DNA from: Amycolatopsis roodepoortensis
GTDB taxonomy: Bacteria; Actinomycetota; Actinomycetes; Mycobacteriales; Pseudonocardiaceae
Assembly (NCBI RefSeq): GCF_014873915.1
Contig: NZ_JADBEJ010000004.1
Location: 744,001 to 808,000, forward strand
DNA: 64,000 nt
Direction of reading: 5' to 3'
The notes below the pieces were generated by a model. It did not search any database. It saw only the letters and a program-made list of their open reading frames with translations, and was not told the DNA's origin. Below are positions 25,190-34,301 of this stretch, in pieces. Made by a program: the position numbers and the translations under genes. Positions within the stretch are counted from its first letter, which is position 1; every line of letters begins with the position of its first letter.

Positions 25190-26267
25190 AAAGACGATCG
25201 TGATCGTCGGGCTCGGCAAGATCGGCTCGCTGTACGCCGCGTGTTACGGGCAGGCGGGCCACCGGATCCGCACCGTGGACATCGGCGACGGCGCCGACTG
25301 GGAACGGGTGGCGCAGGTGCCGGATCCCGCGGCGGTCGACGCCTGGGTGGTCGCCACCCCGACGGCGTCCCATCTCGCGATCGTCGACGAGATCCTGCGG
25401 CGTCGGCCCGATGCCCGTGTGCTGCTGGAGAAGCCGGCCTGCTACCCGGACGACCTGGCCGATCTCGGCCGCACCGTCCGGCGCCACCCCCGTGCCAGGA
25501 TCATCGTCAACGACGTGTACTCGCACAGCGAAGCCGTGCAGCGTTTCGCGGCGTCGGTGCGGGCATCCGCCGGCCCCGATCCGATCAGGAAGATCACCGT
25601 CGAATTCACCAAGAACCGCGAATCCGACGTCGCGAACGGCAGATTCGTCGACACCCAGTACGGCGAAGCAGGCTACGAGGGCTTCCACATGCTGAGCATC
25701 CTGCGCGCGATCCTCCCGTCCGCGGAGTACCGGACCTATCTGCGCACGGTGCCGTCTTCGGTGACGCCGGAGATGCGGGTGCGGACCACGGCTCCCGGTA
25801 TCCCGGAGGTCGAGCTCTACACCTCGTCGACCGGGGCAATCGCCTTCCCAGAGCTGGCCGGATTCGCTTTCCCGGAAAGGGTTTCGAGAGATTTCATCAC
25901 CCCTTCGGCGATCCCGTACGGGTCCGAGTTCCGGTACCGGTTCGCGGACGTCGAGCTCCGCTCCGGGAAGCACGTCACCTTGGTCTTCGAACCGTTCTTC
26001 GGCGCGGATCCCGACCACAAGAACGTCCACACCGTCCACATCAGGGACACCGCCGCTCCGGCGCGCCATTTCCGCATCGCCGTCAACCATTTCAAGGAGG
26101 CACTTCTGACCCAGCTGGACCTTTTGCAGCACCTCGGCGAGGGCACCACGGTGGTCCGCCCCGCCGAGCACCGGTTCCTCGCCGCCCTGGGTTCGGCGAT
26201 GTTCACCGGAATCTTCCCGCAGACAACGGAAAACGAGAAGTTCGCACGGATTGGGAGCGAAGCATGA
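25167..26267 (+). CDS. Gfo/Idh/MocA-like NAD(P)-dependent oxidoreductase
   Basis: 366 residues from a GTG start overlapping the flavoprotein. The Rossmann motif IVIVGLGKIGSLYAACYGQAG, the ATPTASH strand and the family hallmark LLEKPACYP (EKP, catalytic Lys) are present. The C-terminal substrate domain is divergent; VNDVYSHSEAVQRF lies where sugar enzymes keep their active-site Asp/His. Such enzymes oxidise or reduce hydroxyl groups of sugars or inositols, but the neighbouring flavoprotein suggests a different polar substrate. It is followed by an ATGA overlap. Confidence 0.82.
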   Translation: MSAPTLAEKTIVIVGLGKIGSLYAACYGQAGHRIRTVDIGDGADWERVAQVPDPAAVDAWVVATPTASHLAIVDEILRRRPDARVLLEKPACYPDDLADLGRTVRRHPRARIIVNDVYSHSEAVQRFAASVRASAGPDPIRKITVEFTKNRESDVANGRFVDTQYGEAGYEGFHMLSILRAILPSAEYRTYLRTVPSSVTPEMRVRTTAPGIPEVELYTSSTGAIAFPELAGFAFPERVSRDFITPSAIPYGSEFRYRFADVELRSGKHVTLVFEPFFGADPDHKNVHTVHIRDTAAPARHFRIAVNHFKEALLTQLDLLQHLGEGTTVVRPAEHRFLAALGSAMFTGIFPQTTENEKFARIGSEA

Positions 26268-27454
26268 CGCGAAGCATCGAGGATCTTTCGACACTGTTGC
26301 GGCCGGCCAAGGACATGCTGCCCGAGGTCTCGGACCGCGACGTGGCGCTGGCCGAGGTCACCGGCCAGATCAAGAACGACGACGCCGCCCGGGCGCTGTT
26401 CTCGAAGGCGTGCCGGTTCGAGGCACCGTTCACCGCGAGCTGGATCCACGGCCCCGGTGACGAATCCCCTTACCTGTCACTGGAACTGGCCGCGTCGTCG
26501 CTGGACGACGACCGGTATCGCGCCCTGCTCGCCGACGTCGTGCTGTCGACGTCGACCTCGATCCCCTACGACTACCGGGCTCTGGCCGCGGAACGGCTCG
26601 TGCAGGCCGGGACGGGCGAGTACGCCGGTGCACTCCAGGAGGTCGTCGACTCCTACGAACCGCTGCCCGCCCGCGGATTGCAGGCGAAGATCGCCGTCCC
26701 CACCGACGGTATCGACCACCTCTTCGACATCCCCGAAACGGTGACCGGCAGGCTCAACCTCCTGATCGCGGCCAGCCGGGCGAAAACGCTGGAGAGCAGG
26801 CACATGCTCGCCGTCCGGGTCCTCGCGAACGGTGTCCTGCCCCAGGAACCGGTCGGCGAGCCGGAGCGGCTGATCCTCGAAGACGTCGGGACGACCATGG
26901 TCGCGCCGTCGGACTACCTCGTGCCGTGGGACCAGGAATTCCCCGGGGAGCACGGCTCCGGCCTCACGCTCGCGGAACTGGTGCGCATCACCTTGATGTG
27001 CGGCGAATTCTCGCTTCCGGACACGACCGTGCGACCGATCCTGGTCGACTTCTACCGATCGGTGCTGCGCACCTGCGGCCGCTCGATCATCGGCCTTTCG
27101 GCGGGCGTGTTCCATGTGGAGCACGGCACGCTCGCCACGCCTTCGTACTACTACCAGGGCCGCGACGCGATCCTCGGCAAGGGCTGCGTGATCGACTGCG
27201 TCGGCGGCGCGGTGCTGCAGTCGGGTTCGTTCCTCGGCGGCGGCTACATGCCGATCCTGATCCACACCCACAAGCACATCCGCAAGGGCGGTCAGGCCGC
27301 CGCCTCCGAGCGGAAGCAGATCCTGCCGTGCGTCTTCGCGGCCGAGGGGGGCGCGCGCTACCCGATGGACGCCATCGGCCTGTTCGAAACGGTGGACTAC
27401 CTCGGCCGGGAAACCCCGTACGAGGGGATCAGGGCGATCCCGCACGCCAAGTGA
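26264..27454 (+). CDS. Unknown protein, possible beta-helix acyltransferase-like C-terminus
   Basis: 396 residues, ATG overlapping the previous stop (ATGA). I do not recognise the N-terminal 280 residues, which are mostly helical with Leu/Ala-rich repeats. The C-terminal part has a hexapeptide-like pattern of short glycine turns, GRDAILGKGCVIDCVGGAVL then GSFLGGGYMPILIHTHKH, with clustered His and Cys that could be a catalytic or metal site. A left-handed beta-helix acyltransferase is possible but unproven. Its tight coupling means it works with the flavoprotein and MocA-like enzymes; it is the best candidate for a new enzyme in the cassette. Confidence 0.6.
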   Translation: MTRSIEDLSTLLRPAKDMLPEVSDRDVALAEVTGQIKNDDAARALFSKACRFEAPFTASWIHGPGDESPYLSLELAASSLDDDRYRALLADVVLSTSTSIPYDYRALAAERLVQAGTGEYAGALQEVVDSYEPLPARGLQAKIAVPTDGIDHLFDIPETVTGRLNLLIAASRAKTLESRHMLAVRVLANGVLPQEPVGEPERLILEDVGTTMVAPSDYLVPWDQEFPGEHGSGLTLAELVRITLMCGEFSLPDTTVRPILVDFYRSVLRTCGRSIIGLSAGVFHVEHGTLATPSYYYQGRDAILGKGCVIDCVGGAVLQSGSFLGGGYMPILIHTHKHIRKGGQAAASERKQILPCVFAAEGGARYPMDAIGLFETVDYLGRETPYEGIRAIPHAK

Positions 27455-27551
27455 CACGACGTTCGTCCGGCTGAAAATCCGTATCTCGCGACGTCGCCGG
27501 GCAGTGCGGTTCCGTGCTGCCCGGCGACGTCGAAAACTGGAGGGTAAGGGA

Positions 27552-28910
27552 ATGGGTGCAACTATGGGGGCAGAGGTCGCCGTGATCGGCGCCGGCTATG
27601 TCGGGCTGACCACGGCCGCGTGCCTTTCGTCCTTGGGTCACCGCGTCGTATGCGCGGACGTCGACCAGGAAAAGCTCGACGCGCTGCAGCGCGGAGAAGC
27701 GACCATCAGGGAACCGGGGATCTGCGAACTCGTGGTGGACGGGCTGGCGTCCGGACGGCTGCGGTTCGTCCTCGGCGCGAGCGCGGCGGCCGCGGCGGCG
27801 GATATCGTCATCCTCTGCGTGCCGACCCCGATGGGCGCGAGCGGTGCGGCGAATCTGTCCACATTGGAATCCGTGGTGGCCGAGGTGCGGGATCTCCTGC
27901 CGCCCGGCTGCGTCGTGGTGAACAAGTCGACGGTCCCCGTCGGCACGGCGGCCCGCGTCGCGGACCTGATCGATCGCCCCGACGTCGCGGTCGTGTCCAA
28001 TCCCGAATTCCTGCGCGAGGGGTTCGCGGTCCACGACTTCCTGAACCCCGACCGGGTCGTGGTCGGTTCGGCCGATCGCGACCCGGTCCCCGCGCGCCGC
28101 GTCGCGGAGCTGTACGACAAGCTCGACACCTCCGTGCTGGTGACCGATTCCGCGAGCGCGGAGATGATCAAATACGCGTCCAACTGCTACCTCGCGACGC
28201 GTCTGTCCTTTGTGAACACCGTCGCGGAGCTGTGCGAGTACCTCGACGCGAGTATCGACGACGTGACGACCGGGATGGGGTACGACGAGCGGATCGGTAA
28301 GTCGTTCCTGCGCCCGGGCCCTGGTTGGGGCGGCTCCTGCCTGCCGAAGGACACTTTCGCGCTGCTGCGCACCGCGGAGTCTGCGGGCAGCGATTTCGCC
28401 TTGCTGCGGGCGGCGATCGAAACCAACGTGAAGCAACAGGAACTCGTGGTCGACAAGGTGCGCAAGGCCGTCGGCGGCGACCTCGCCGGCGTCCGGATCG
28501 GCCTGCTCGGCTTGACGTTCAAGGCCGGGACGGACGATCTGCGGGACTCCCCGTCGCTGGCGATCGCGGCGCTGCTGGCCGCCGAAGGCGCTGTACTGAC
28601 CGGCTACGACCCCAGCGTCCACGCGCCGGTGGCGGGCGTGACGGACGCCGTGCGGATCGCCGGGACCGCCTATCACGCGGCGAACGGGGCGGCGGCGGTC
28701 GTGCTGCTCACCGAATGGCCGGAGTTCCGCGCCCTCGACTGGGGACGGATCGCCGACCGGCTCCACGGCCGGTCCGTCATCGACACCCGGAACCTGCTCG
28801 ACCCGCGCACCGTGGCGCGGACCGGGCTCGCCTATCAGGGCATCGGCCGTCCGGACAGCGTCTGGGCCCCCGTGGCGCCCGTCGCCGAAATGGTCACGCA
28901 CGCAGGATGA
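27552..28910 (+). CDS. UDP-glucose/UDP-sugar 6-dehydrogenase
   Basis: 452 residues from the ATG at 27552 (GGAGGG ribosome site). The NAD motif VIGAGYVGLT (near residue 11), the binding-loop VNKSTVPVGTA, and the active-site Cys in GGSCLPKD mark the UDP-glucose/GDP-mannose dehydrogenase family, which oxidises a nucleotide sugar C6 alcohol to the uronic acid. Lys in AEMIKYASNCYLATRLSF and the C-terminal domain TFKAGTDDLRDSPSL are conserved. It starts 97 bases after the unknown gene and may have its own promoter, but it is likely in the same unit as the exporter downstream. Confidence 0.93.
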   Translation: MGATMGAEVAVIGAGYVGLTTAACLSSLGHRVVCADVDQEKLDALQRGEATIREPGICELVVDGLASGRLRFVLGASAAAAAADIVILCVPTPMGASGAANLSTLESVVAEVRDLLPPGCVVVNKSTVPVGTAARVADLIDRPDVAVVSNPEFLREGFAVHDFLNPDRVVVGSADRDPVPARRVAELYDKLDTSVLVTDSASAEMIKYASNCYLATRLSFVNTVAELCEYLDASIDDVTTGMGYDERIGKSFLRPGPGWGGSCLPKDTFALLRTAESAGSDFALLRAAIETNVKQQELVVDKVRKAVGGDLAGVRIGLLGLTFKAGTDDLRDSPSLAIAALLAAEGAVLTGYDPSVHAPVAGVTDAVRIAGTAYHAANGAAAVVLLTEWPEFRALDWGRIADRLHGRSVIDTRNLLDPRTVARTGLAYQGIGRPDSVWAPVAPVAEMVTHAG

Positions 28911-28974
28911 CCCCGGGGCGGACGGCGAGCGGCGCTGCTCGTCGTCCCCCTCCAGCGCCGGAACAGGAGGACGG

Positions 28975-30552
28975 ATGGCGAAGCGAACCCGGCCCTGGCC
29001 CGCGCTTTTCGCACTGTGCCTGGGTTTCTTCATGGTCATGCTCGACATCAGCATCGTGAACATCGCGGTGCCGTCGATGGTGCGCGAACTCGGCACCGAG
29101 CTGACCGCGGTGATCTGGGTGACCAGCGTGTACCTGCTCGCCTACGCCGTCCCGATCCTGCCGGCCAGCAGGCTGGGCGACCGGTTCGGGCCGAAACGCG
29201 TCTTCGTCGCCGGACTGCTCGTGTTCACCGCGGCGTCGCTCTGGTGCGGGCTCGCCGGCGACGTGGAGACGCTGATCGCCGCCCGCGCGGTGCAGGGTTT
29301 CGGTGCCGCGCTGATGACCCCGCAGACCACGGCCTTCATCACGCATCTGTTCCCACCGGACGAACGCGGCCCGGCGATGGGGGCCTGGGGCAGCGTCGCG
29401 GGCCTCGCCATGATCGCCGGCCCGGTACTGGGCGGGGTGCTCGTCGACCGGCTCGGCTGGGAATGGATCTTCTTCGCGAACGTCCCGGTCGGGCTGATCG
29501 CGCTGGCGCTCACCGTCATCCTCGTCCCCGACTGGCGGCCGGGGAATTCGCACCGCTTCGACGTTCCCGGCATCCTGCTCTTCGGCGCCGGTCTCGTCTG
29601 CGTCGTCTTCGGTATCCAAAATGGACAGACCTACGGCTGGGGCACGGCGTTCGAGATCATCGGGGCCGGGGTGCTGCTCTTGGCCGGTTTCGTCCTGTGG
29701 CAGCGGGCCAACCGCCGGGAGCCGTTGCTGCCGTTACGGATATTCCGCCACCGTGACTTCTCACTGGGTGCGGCGTCCGCGGTGACGGTCGGTTTCACGA
29801 TGACCAGCATGCTCCTGGTGTTCGTCATCTACATCCAGTCGGTACTGGGCCTGTCCCCGGCCGACGCCGGGCTGCTCATCGCGCCGCTCGCCTTGGTGTC
29901 CGGCGGCGTCGCGCCGTTCGCGGGCAGGCTCTCGGACCGGGTGAATCCCAAGTACCTGCTGGCTTTCGGGATGCTCTCGTTGAGCGGCGGCCTGTGCCTC
30001 GTCTCGCTGGTGATCATCCCGGCGAGTTCGCCGCAGGCCCTGCTCCCCGGGCTGCTGCTCTGCGGCCTCGGGGTCGGGTTCACCTTCTCCCCGATGAACA
30101 ACGTGACCCTCAACTCCGTCGAGCGTTCGCTGGTCGGCAGCGCGTCGGGCATCTTCAACACCGCGCGCCAGGTCGGCGGGGTGCTCGGCGGCGCGGCCGT
30201 CGGTGTCCTGGTGGAGGCGCGGACCAGTGCCTCGATGGTGGCCCGGGCGAACGAGGCGGCGGCCGCGTTGCCCGCCGAGCTCCGGCAGCGTTTCGTCGGC
30301 GGATTCACCGGAGAGGCCGGTTCGGTGGTCGCGGCGGGCGAGTTCGGCGGTGTTCCCGACGTCGCCGCGGATCTGCCCGCCCAGGCCAGGGAACTGGTCG
30401 CCCAGGTCACCGGCGCCGCGCTCACGGACGCGGTCAAGGCCGCTTTCCTGCTTCCCGTCGGCGCGCTGATCATCGGTCTGGTGTGCGCGGTGAACCTGCG
30501 CGGGCCGATCGGGCAGCGCGGATCGCCCGAACGGATGACCGCGACCCGGTGA
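28975..30552 (+). CDS. MFS drug/metabolite exporter, DHA2 (EmrB/QacA) type
   Basis: 525 residues with about 14 membrane helices. MFS motif A is seen in RLGDRFGPKRVFVAG, motif B in AARAVQGFGAALMTP, and motif C region in GLAMIAGPVLGGVLVDRLGWEWIFFANVP. DHA2 members are proton-driven exporters of drugs and secondary metabolites. Being encoded at the end of the flavoprotein/oxidoreductase/UDP-sugar unit, it probably exports or gives self-resistance to the product. The gene has a good AGGAGG site about 8 bases before the ATG. Confidence 0.92.
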   Translation: MAKRTRPWPALFALCLGFFMVMLDISIVNIAVPSMVRELGTELTAVIWVTSVYLLAYAVPILPASRLGDRFGPKRVFVAGLLVFTAASLWCGLAGDVETLIAARAVQGFGAALMTPQTTAFITHLFPPDERGPAMGAWGSVAGLAMIAGPVLGGVLVDRLGWEWIFFANVPVGLIALALTVILVPDWRPGNSHRFDVPGILLFGAGLVCVVFGIQNGQTYGWGTAFEIIGAGVLLLAGFVLWQRANRREPLLPLRIFRHRDFSLGAASAVTVGFTMTSMLLVFVIYIQSVLGLSPADAGLLIAPLALVSGGVAPFAGRLSDRVNPKYLLAFGMLSLSGGLCLVSLVIIPASSPQALLPGLLLCGLGVGFTFSPMNNVTLNSVERSLVGSASGIFNTARQVGGVLGGAAVGVLVEARTSASMVARANEAAAALPAELRQRFVGGFTGEAGSVVAAGEFGGVPDVAADLPAQARELVAQVTGAALTDAVKAAFLLPVGALIIGLVCAVNLRGPIGQRGSPERMTATR

Positions 30553-30583
30553 TCACCGGCGCGGACCTGGCTACCGTCGCTGT

Positions 30584-31576
30584 ATGACTCTCGTACCGAC
30601 GGTCGACCTGAGCACCTGGCACGAAGGCGACCGCACGCGGCTCGCGAACGCCGTCGACGAGGCCCTGCGGGGCGTCGGGTTCCTGCAGGTCGTCGGGCAC
30701 GGCATCCCCCGGGCGACGATCGACGACATGTGCGAAGCGACCGCCGCCTTCTTCGCGCTCCCCGTCGAGGAGAAGCTGCAATCCGCGCCGGCCGACCGCG
30801 CCTCGGATCGTGGGTACGCGGCCGAAGGCACCGAAGGGCTGGCGTACAGCCTCGGCGAGAAGACGCCGCCCGACCTGTCGGAATCGTTCGTCATCGGCGC
30901 TGAGCACATCGATGGCGAAGACCCCTACGGCTTCTTCGCCCCCAACATCTGGCCCGAGCTGCCGGAGAACCTGCGTCCCGCGCTCACCGCGTACGCCGAC
31001 GAAGCGCACCGGGTCGCGCGAGTGCTGCTGGAGATCTTCGAGAAGGCTCTGGAGCTGCCCGAGGGCTACCTCGGCGCGTACACGCGGCACCCGACACGCA
31101 CCTTGCGGGTGAATCACTTCGAGCGCCGCGCCGGAGCGCCCGAGCCCTTGCCGGGCCAGATGCGGCTCGGCGCGCACACCGACTACGGCATCGTCACCGT
31201 CCTCTACGCCGACCCGGTCCCCGGCCTGCAGATCCACGGGCCCGACGGCGCCTGGCACGACGTCGTCCCCGCCGAGGACGCGCTGGTGGTGAACCTCGGC
31301 GACCTCACCGCGCAGTGGACCAACGACCGCTGGCGCTCCACCCTGCACCGGGTCGTGCCGCCGTCCGGGCCGGGGCCGTCACGGCGGCGGAGCGTGGCGT
31401 TCTTCTTCGACGGCGACCACGACGCGCGGTTCGAATGCCTCCCGACCTGCCATTCCGTCGAAAACCCGCCGAAGTATCCGCCGGTCCTCGGCGGCGAGCA
31501 CCTCTACGCCAAGATCACCGGCGGGCGGACCCTGGAACCCGCCGACGCGATGAACACCGCGGCCGATCGCGGCTGA
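30584..31576 (+). CDS. 2-oxoglutarate/Fe(II) oxygenase, isopenicillin-N-synthase family
   Basis: 330 residues. The DIOX_N domain starts PTVDLSTWHEGD, and the catalytic jelly-roll has the iron triad His-x-Asp in LGAHTDYG with the distal His in LHRVVPP. The RRSVAFF segment carries the Arg and Ser that bind 2-oxoglutarate, so it should be 2OG-dependent rather than IPNS-like. These enzymes hydroxylate, desaturate or cyclise small molecules. The gene is single, followed after 97 bases by the DGPF protein; its substrate is unknown. Confidence 0.9.
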   Translation: MTLVPTVDLSTWHEGDRTRLANAVDEALRGVGFLQVVGHGIPRATIDDMCEATAAFFALPVEEKLQSAPADRASDRGYAAEGTEGLAYSLGEKTPPDLSESFVIGAEHIDGEDPYGFFAPNIWPELPENLRPALTAYADEAHRVARVLLEIFEKALELPEGYLGAYTRHPTRTLRVNHFERRAGAPEPLPGQMRLGAHTDYGIVTVLYADPVPGLQIHGPDGAWHDVVPAEDALVVNLGDLTAQWTNDRWRSTLHRVVPPSGPGPSRRRSVAFFFDGDHDARFECLPTCHSVENPPKYPPVLGGEHLYAKITGGRTLEPADAMNTAADRG

Positions 31577-31673
31577 GGAAGAATCTTCGGCGGACCATGT
31601 CCGGTCCTGTCCGGCGGCTCCGACGTCCCCGGCAGAAGGCACCGGAGCGGTGCCCCGCCGAGAGGAGAGAACC

Positions 31674-32078
31674 GTGAAGTACATGATCATGATGTTCGGG
31701 TCGCAGAAGGACCTCACCGACATCGCCGGGGCCTGGAGCAGCGACGAGGTCAAGGCTCTGCACGAGTTCATGAGCAAGTGGAACAACGACCTGGTCGAAT
31801 CGGGCGAGTTCGTCGACGCGCAGGGCCTCTCCCAGCCGGCGCACGCCCGCCGCATCTCCCTGCGCGACGGCTCCCTTGTGGTGACGGACGGACCGTATGC
31901 CGAGACGCAGGAGGTCCTGGTCGGGTACACGACCGTCGACTGCGCGAGCTACGACCGCGCGACCGAGATCGCGGCCCAGCTGGCGAACACCCCGCATCCG
32001 GAAGGCAGCGACCTCGGCCGCGACTGGTACGTCGACATCCGGCCGTGCGCCGACAGCTTCGAAGAATTGGAGCTCTAG
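31674..32078 (+). CDS. DGPF/YCII-related protein (ECF42 sigma partner)
   Basis: 134 residues from the GTG at 31674 with a GAGGAGAG site. It has the YCII start KYMIMMFGSQ, a central FMSKWNNDLVESGEFVDAQGL, and DGPY in place of the family's DGPF motif (LVVTDGPYAETQEV). Proteins of this type are encoded next to ECF42 sigma factors, as here, where the sigma gene follows without a gap. A role as partner or sensor of the sigma factor, or as its regulated target, is known from genomic association; its biochemical function is not established. Confidence 0.88.
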   Translation: MKYMIMMFGSQKDLTDIAGAWSSDEVKALHEFMSKWNNDLVESGEFVDAQGLSQPAHARRISLRDGSLVVTDGPYAETQEVLVGYTTVDCASYDRATEIAAQLANTPHPEGSDLGRDWYVDIRPCADSFEELEL

Positions 32079-33314
32079 GTGCGGGACACCGGCGTCGAAG
32101 ACCTGCTGCGCGAGCTGTCGCCGCAGGTCCTCGGCGCCGTCGTCCGCCGCTACGGTCACTTCGACCTGGCGGAGGACGCGACGCAGGAGGCGCTGCTCGC
32201 AGCCGCGACGCAGTGGCCCGCCGAAGGACGGCCAGAAAATCCGCGCGCGTGGCTCATCACGGTCGCCTCACGGCGGCTGACCGACCTGCTCCGCGCCGAG
32301 CAGGCGCGACGCCGTCGCGAGGACAACGTCGTCCAGCGGACCTTGCCGGAGGAACACCTCGCCCCCGCCGCGGACCGGCGTGCCGCCGACTCCGACGACA
32401 CGCTCGTCCTGCTCTTCCTGTGCTGCCATCCGTCCCTGTCGCCCGCGTCGCAGATCGCGCTGACCCTGCGGGCGGTCGGCGGGCTCACCACAGCGGAGAT
32501 CGCCCGCGCGTTCCTGGTCCCCGAAGCGACGATGACCCGGCGGATCAGCCGCGCGAAGGCCGCCATCAAGGCGAGCGGCGTCCCGTTCGGCAAGCCGCCG
32601 GAAGCGGGACGGCTCGACGCGGTCCTCCACGTGCTGTACCTGATCTTCACCGAGGGATACGCGAGCACGTCCGGCCCCGATCTCGTGCGGAGCGACCTTT
32701 CCGCCGAAGCCATCCGGCTGACCAGGATCGTCCACCGGCTGCTGCCGGACGACAGCGAGGTCACCGGGTTGCTCGCGCTGATGCTGCTCACCGACGCGCG
32801 CCGTCCGGCGAGGACGGGGCCGGACGGCGCGCCGATCCCGATGTCCGAACAGGACCGGGGCCGGTGGAACACCGAGTACGTCACCGAGGGCATCGCGCTG
32901 CTGTCCGAAGCGCTGCCGCACGGGCCGACCGGGCAGTACCAGATCCAGGCGGCCATCGCCGCGCTGCACGACGAGGCGCCGAGCGCCGAAAAGACCGACT
33001 GGCCGCAGATCGAAGCGCTGTACGAACTACTACTGCGGCTATCCGACAATCCGGTGGTGATGCTGAACCACGCCGTCGCCGTCGGGATGGCCCAAGGGCC
33101 GCGGGAAGGCTTGGCGGCGTTGGAAAAGCTCGGCGATCGGATCGCTGGTGACCACCGGTTCCACGCCGCCCGCGCGCATCTGCTGGAGATGGCCGGGGAC
33201 ACCGCCGAAGCCGTCGAGTCCTATGTGGACGCGGCACGGCGGGCCACGAGCCTGCCGCAGCAGCGCTATCTGCACGCCCGGGCCGAACGCCTCGTGAGTG
33301 GTAAGGACGGTTAG
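32079..33314 (+). CDS. ECF42-type RNA polymerase sigma factor with C-terminal TPR-like extension
   Basis: 411 residues from the GTG immediately after the DGPF stop. Sigma-2 (GHFDLAEDATQEALLAAATQWP) and sigma-4 (SPASQIALTLRAVGGLTTAEIARAFLVPEATMTRRISRAKAAI) domains occupy the first 190 residues. A helical extension of about 220 residues (YEVLL/NHAVAVGMAQGPREGLAALEKLG, then HFHAARAHLLEMAGDTAEAVESY) shows TPR-like repeats, which define ECF42 proteins that work without a classical anti-sigma factor. The gene ends within palindrome B: the last codons and the TAG stop lie in its arm and loop. Confidence 0.92.
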   Translation: MRDTGVEDLLRELSPQVLGAVVRRYGHFDLAEDATQEALLAAATQWPAEGRPENPRAWLITVASRRLTDLLRAEQARRRREDNVVQRTLPEEHLAPAADRRAADSDDTLVLLFLCCHPSLSPASQIALTLRAVGGLTTAEIARAFLVPEATMTRRISRAKAAIKASGVPFGKPPEAGRLDAVLHVLYLIFTEGYASTSGPDLVRSDLSAEAIRLTRIVHRLLPDDSEVTGLLALMLLTDARRPARTGPDGAPIPMSEQDRGRWNTEYVTEGIALLSEALPHGPTGQYQIQAAIAALHDEAPSAEKTDWPQIEALYELLLRLSDNPVVMLNHAVAVGMAQGPREGLAALEKLGDRIAGDHRFHAARAHLLEMAGDTAEAVESYVDAARRATSLPQQRYLHARAERLVSGKDG

Positions 33315-33339
33315 AACCGTCCTTACCACTCACGAGGCG
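33288..33339. repeat. Long palindrome, family B copy 1, containing the sigma-factor stop codon
   Basis: Perfect 25-nt arms (33288-33312, 33315-33339) with a 2-nt loop. The core CTCGTGAGTGGTAAGGACGG recurs at 43759-43806. The last 8 codons of the sigma gene and its TAG stop are inside the 5' arm, so the repeat either evolved from or was inserted at the gene end. It lies between convergent genes and should terminate both. Confidence 0.85.
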
Positions 33340-33347
33340 CGCAGCCA

Positions 33348-34205
33348 CTAGCAGCTGACCAGGAGCCCGGTGATCGCCGTGCAGGTCGACGACGCGGTGT
33401 CGTTGGCCGCGTTCGGGTCGGCGACGGAACTCTGCGTGATCTTCGCGGTCGTCTTGACCGGCCCGACGGTCAGCAGCCCGGTCGCCACCGAGAACTTGGC
33501 CGTGGCGCTGGCTCCGGACGCGAGCGACGGGAAGTCACAGTTGACGACCTTCGTGCCGCCCGGGTTCGAGCAGGCTGCCGAGCCGGTGAAGCGCAGCCCG
33601 TTTCCGAGGGCCGACGCCACCCGGATCCCGGACGCCGCGGCCGGGCCGGCGTTCGTCACCTTGACCGTGTAATCGATCGACGACGTCAGGAGCCCGCGCG
33701 GGGACGCGGTCAGCGTGACCCCGAGGTCGGCCGCGGTCGTGCCGCCGGTGACGGTCAGGACGGGGCCGTCGAAAGTCTCGAAACTGTAGTTCTCACCAAG
33801 GAACTGATGCCGCAGGGTCACCGGGCCGAGCGGGGCGTCGTCCTTGACCCGCAGGGTGAAGGTCACCTTGCGGCTGTCGCCGGGAGCCACGTCCCCGACC
33901 CCGCCGCGGATGCTCACGACGTGCGAGCTGCAACTGAGCGCGCCCGGGCACGAGACGACATCGGCGATCCCCGTGAGCGGGGTCTCGGCGGTGTAGAGCG
34001 TCGCCGCCCCGCCCTCGATGGCCGCGTCCGTGAGCGCGTTGTACAGCGAGTGCTCGACGGTGAACGTCTGTCCACGCTGGACAGTGGTCGGGCCGACCAC
34101 CACCGAACTGGTGGGAGTTTCGGCGAAGGCGGGCGCCGGTGACACGAGCGTGATGGTGGCGGCCGCGACCACGAGCGACAGAAGTGTGGCTCTTCGAAGC
34201 TTCAT
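33348..34205 (-). CDS. Secreted DUF11/CARDB-like adhesin-type protein
   Basis: 285 residues with a clear Sec signal (MKLRRATLLSLVVAAATITLVSPAPAFAE). The mature part is two Ig-like beta domains. The second matches the DUF11 pattern: ADLGVTLTASPRGLLTSSIDYTVKVTNAGPAAASGIRV, then a Cys-containing FTGSAACSNPGG/VVNCDFPSL pair and DPNAANDTASS. DUF11 domains stack in surface proteins and stalks. It has no sortase motif, and the final CTAITGLLVSC ends in a Cys. It is convergent with the sigma factor. Confidence 0.78.
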   Translation of the reverse strand: MKLRRATLLSLVVAAATITLVSPAPAFAETPTSSVVVGPTTVQRGQTFTVEHSLYNALTDAAIEGGAATLYTAETPLTGIADVVSCPGALSCSSHVVSIRGGVGDVAPGDSRKVTFTLRVKDDAPLGPVTLRHQFLGENYSFETFDGPVLTVTGGTTAADLGVTLTASPRGLLTSSIDYTVKVTNAGPAAASGIRVASALGNGLRFTGSAACSNPGGTKVVNCDFPSLASGASATAKFSVATGLLTVGPVKTTAKITQSSVADPNAANDTASSTCTAITGLLVSC

Positions 34206-34301
34206 CGGTTCTCACAATCCCGGACGTCGGTGCGGACAACGATCAGTCGCCGGACGACGGGTATTCGTTACCGGCGCTTTCCGCCGCCCGGCCCGCCGCT
34301 T

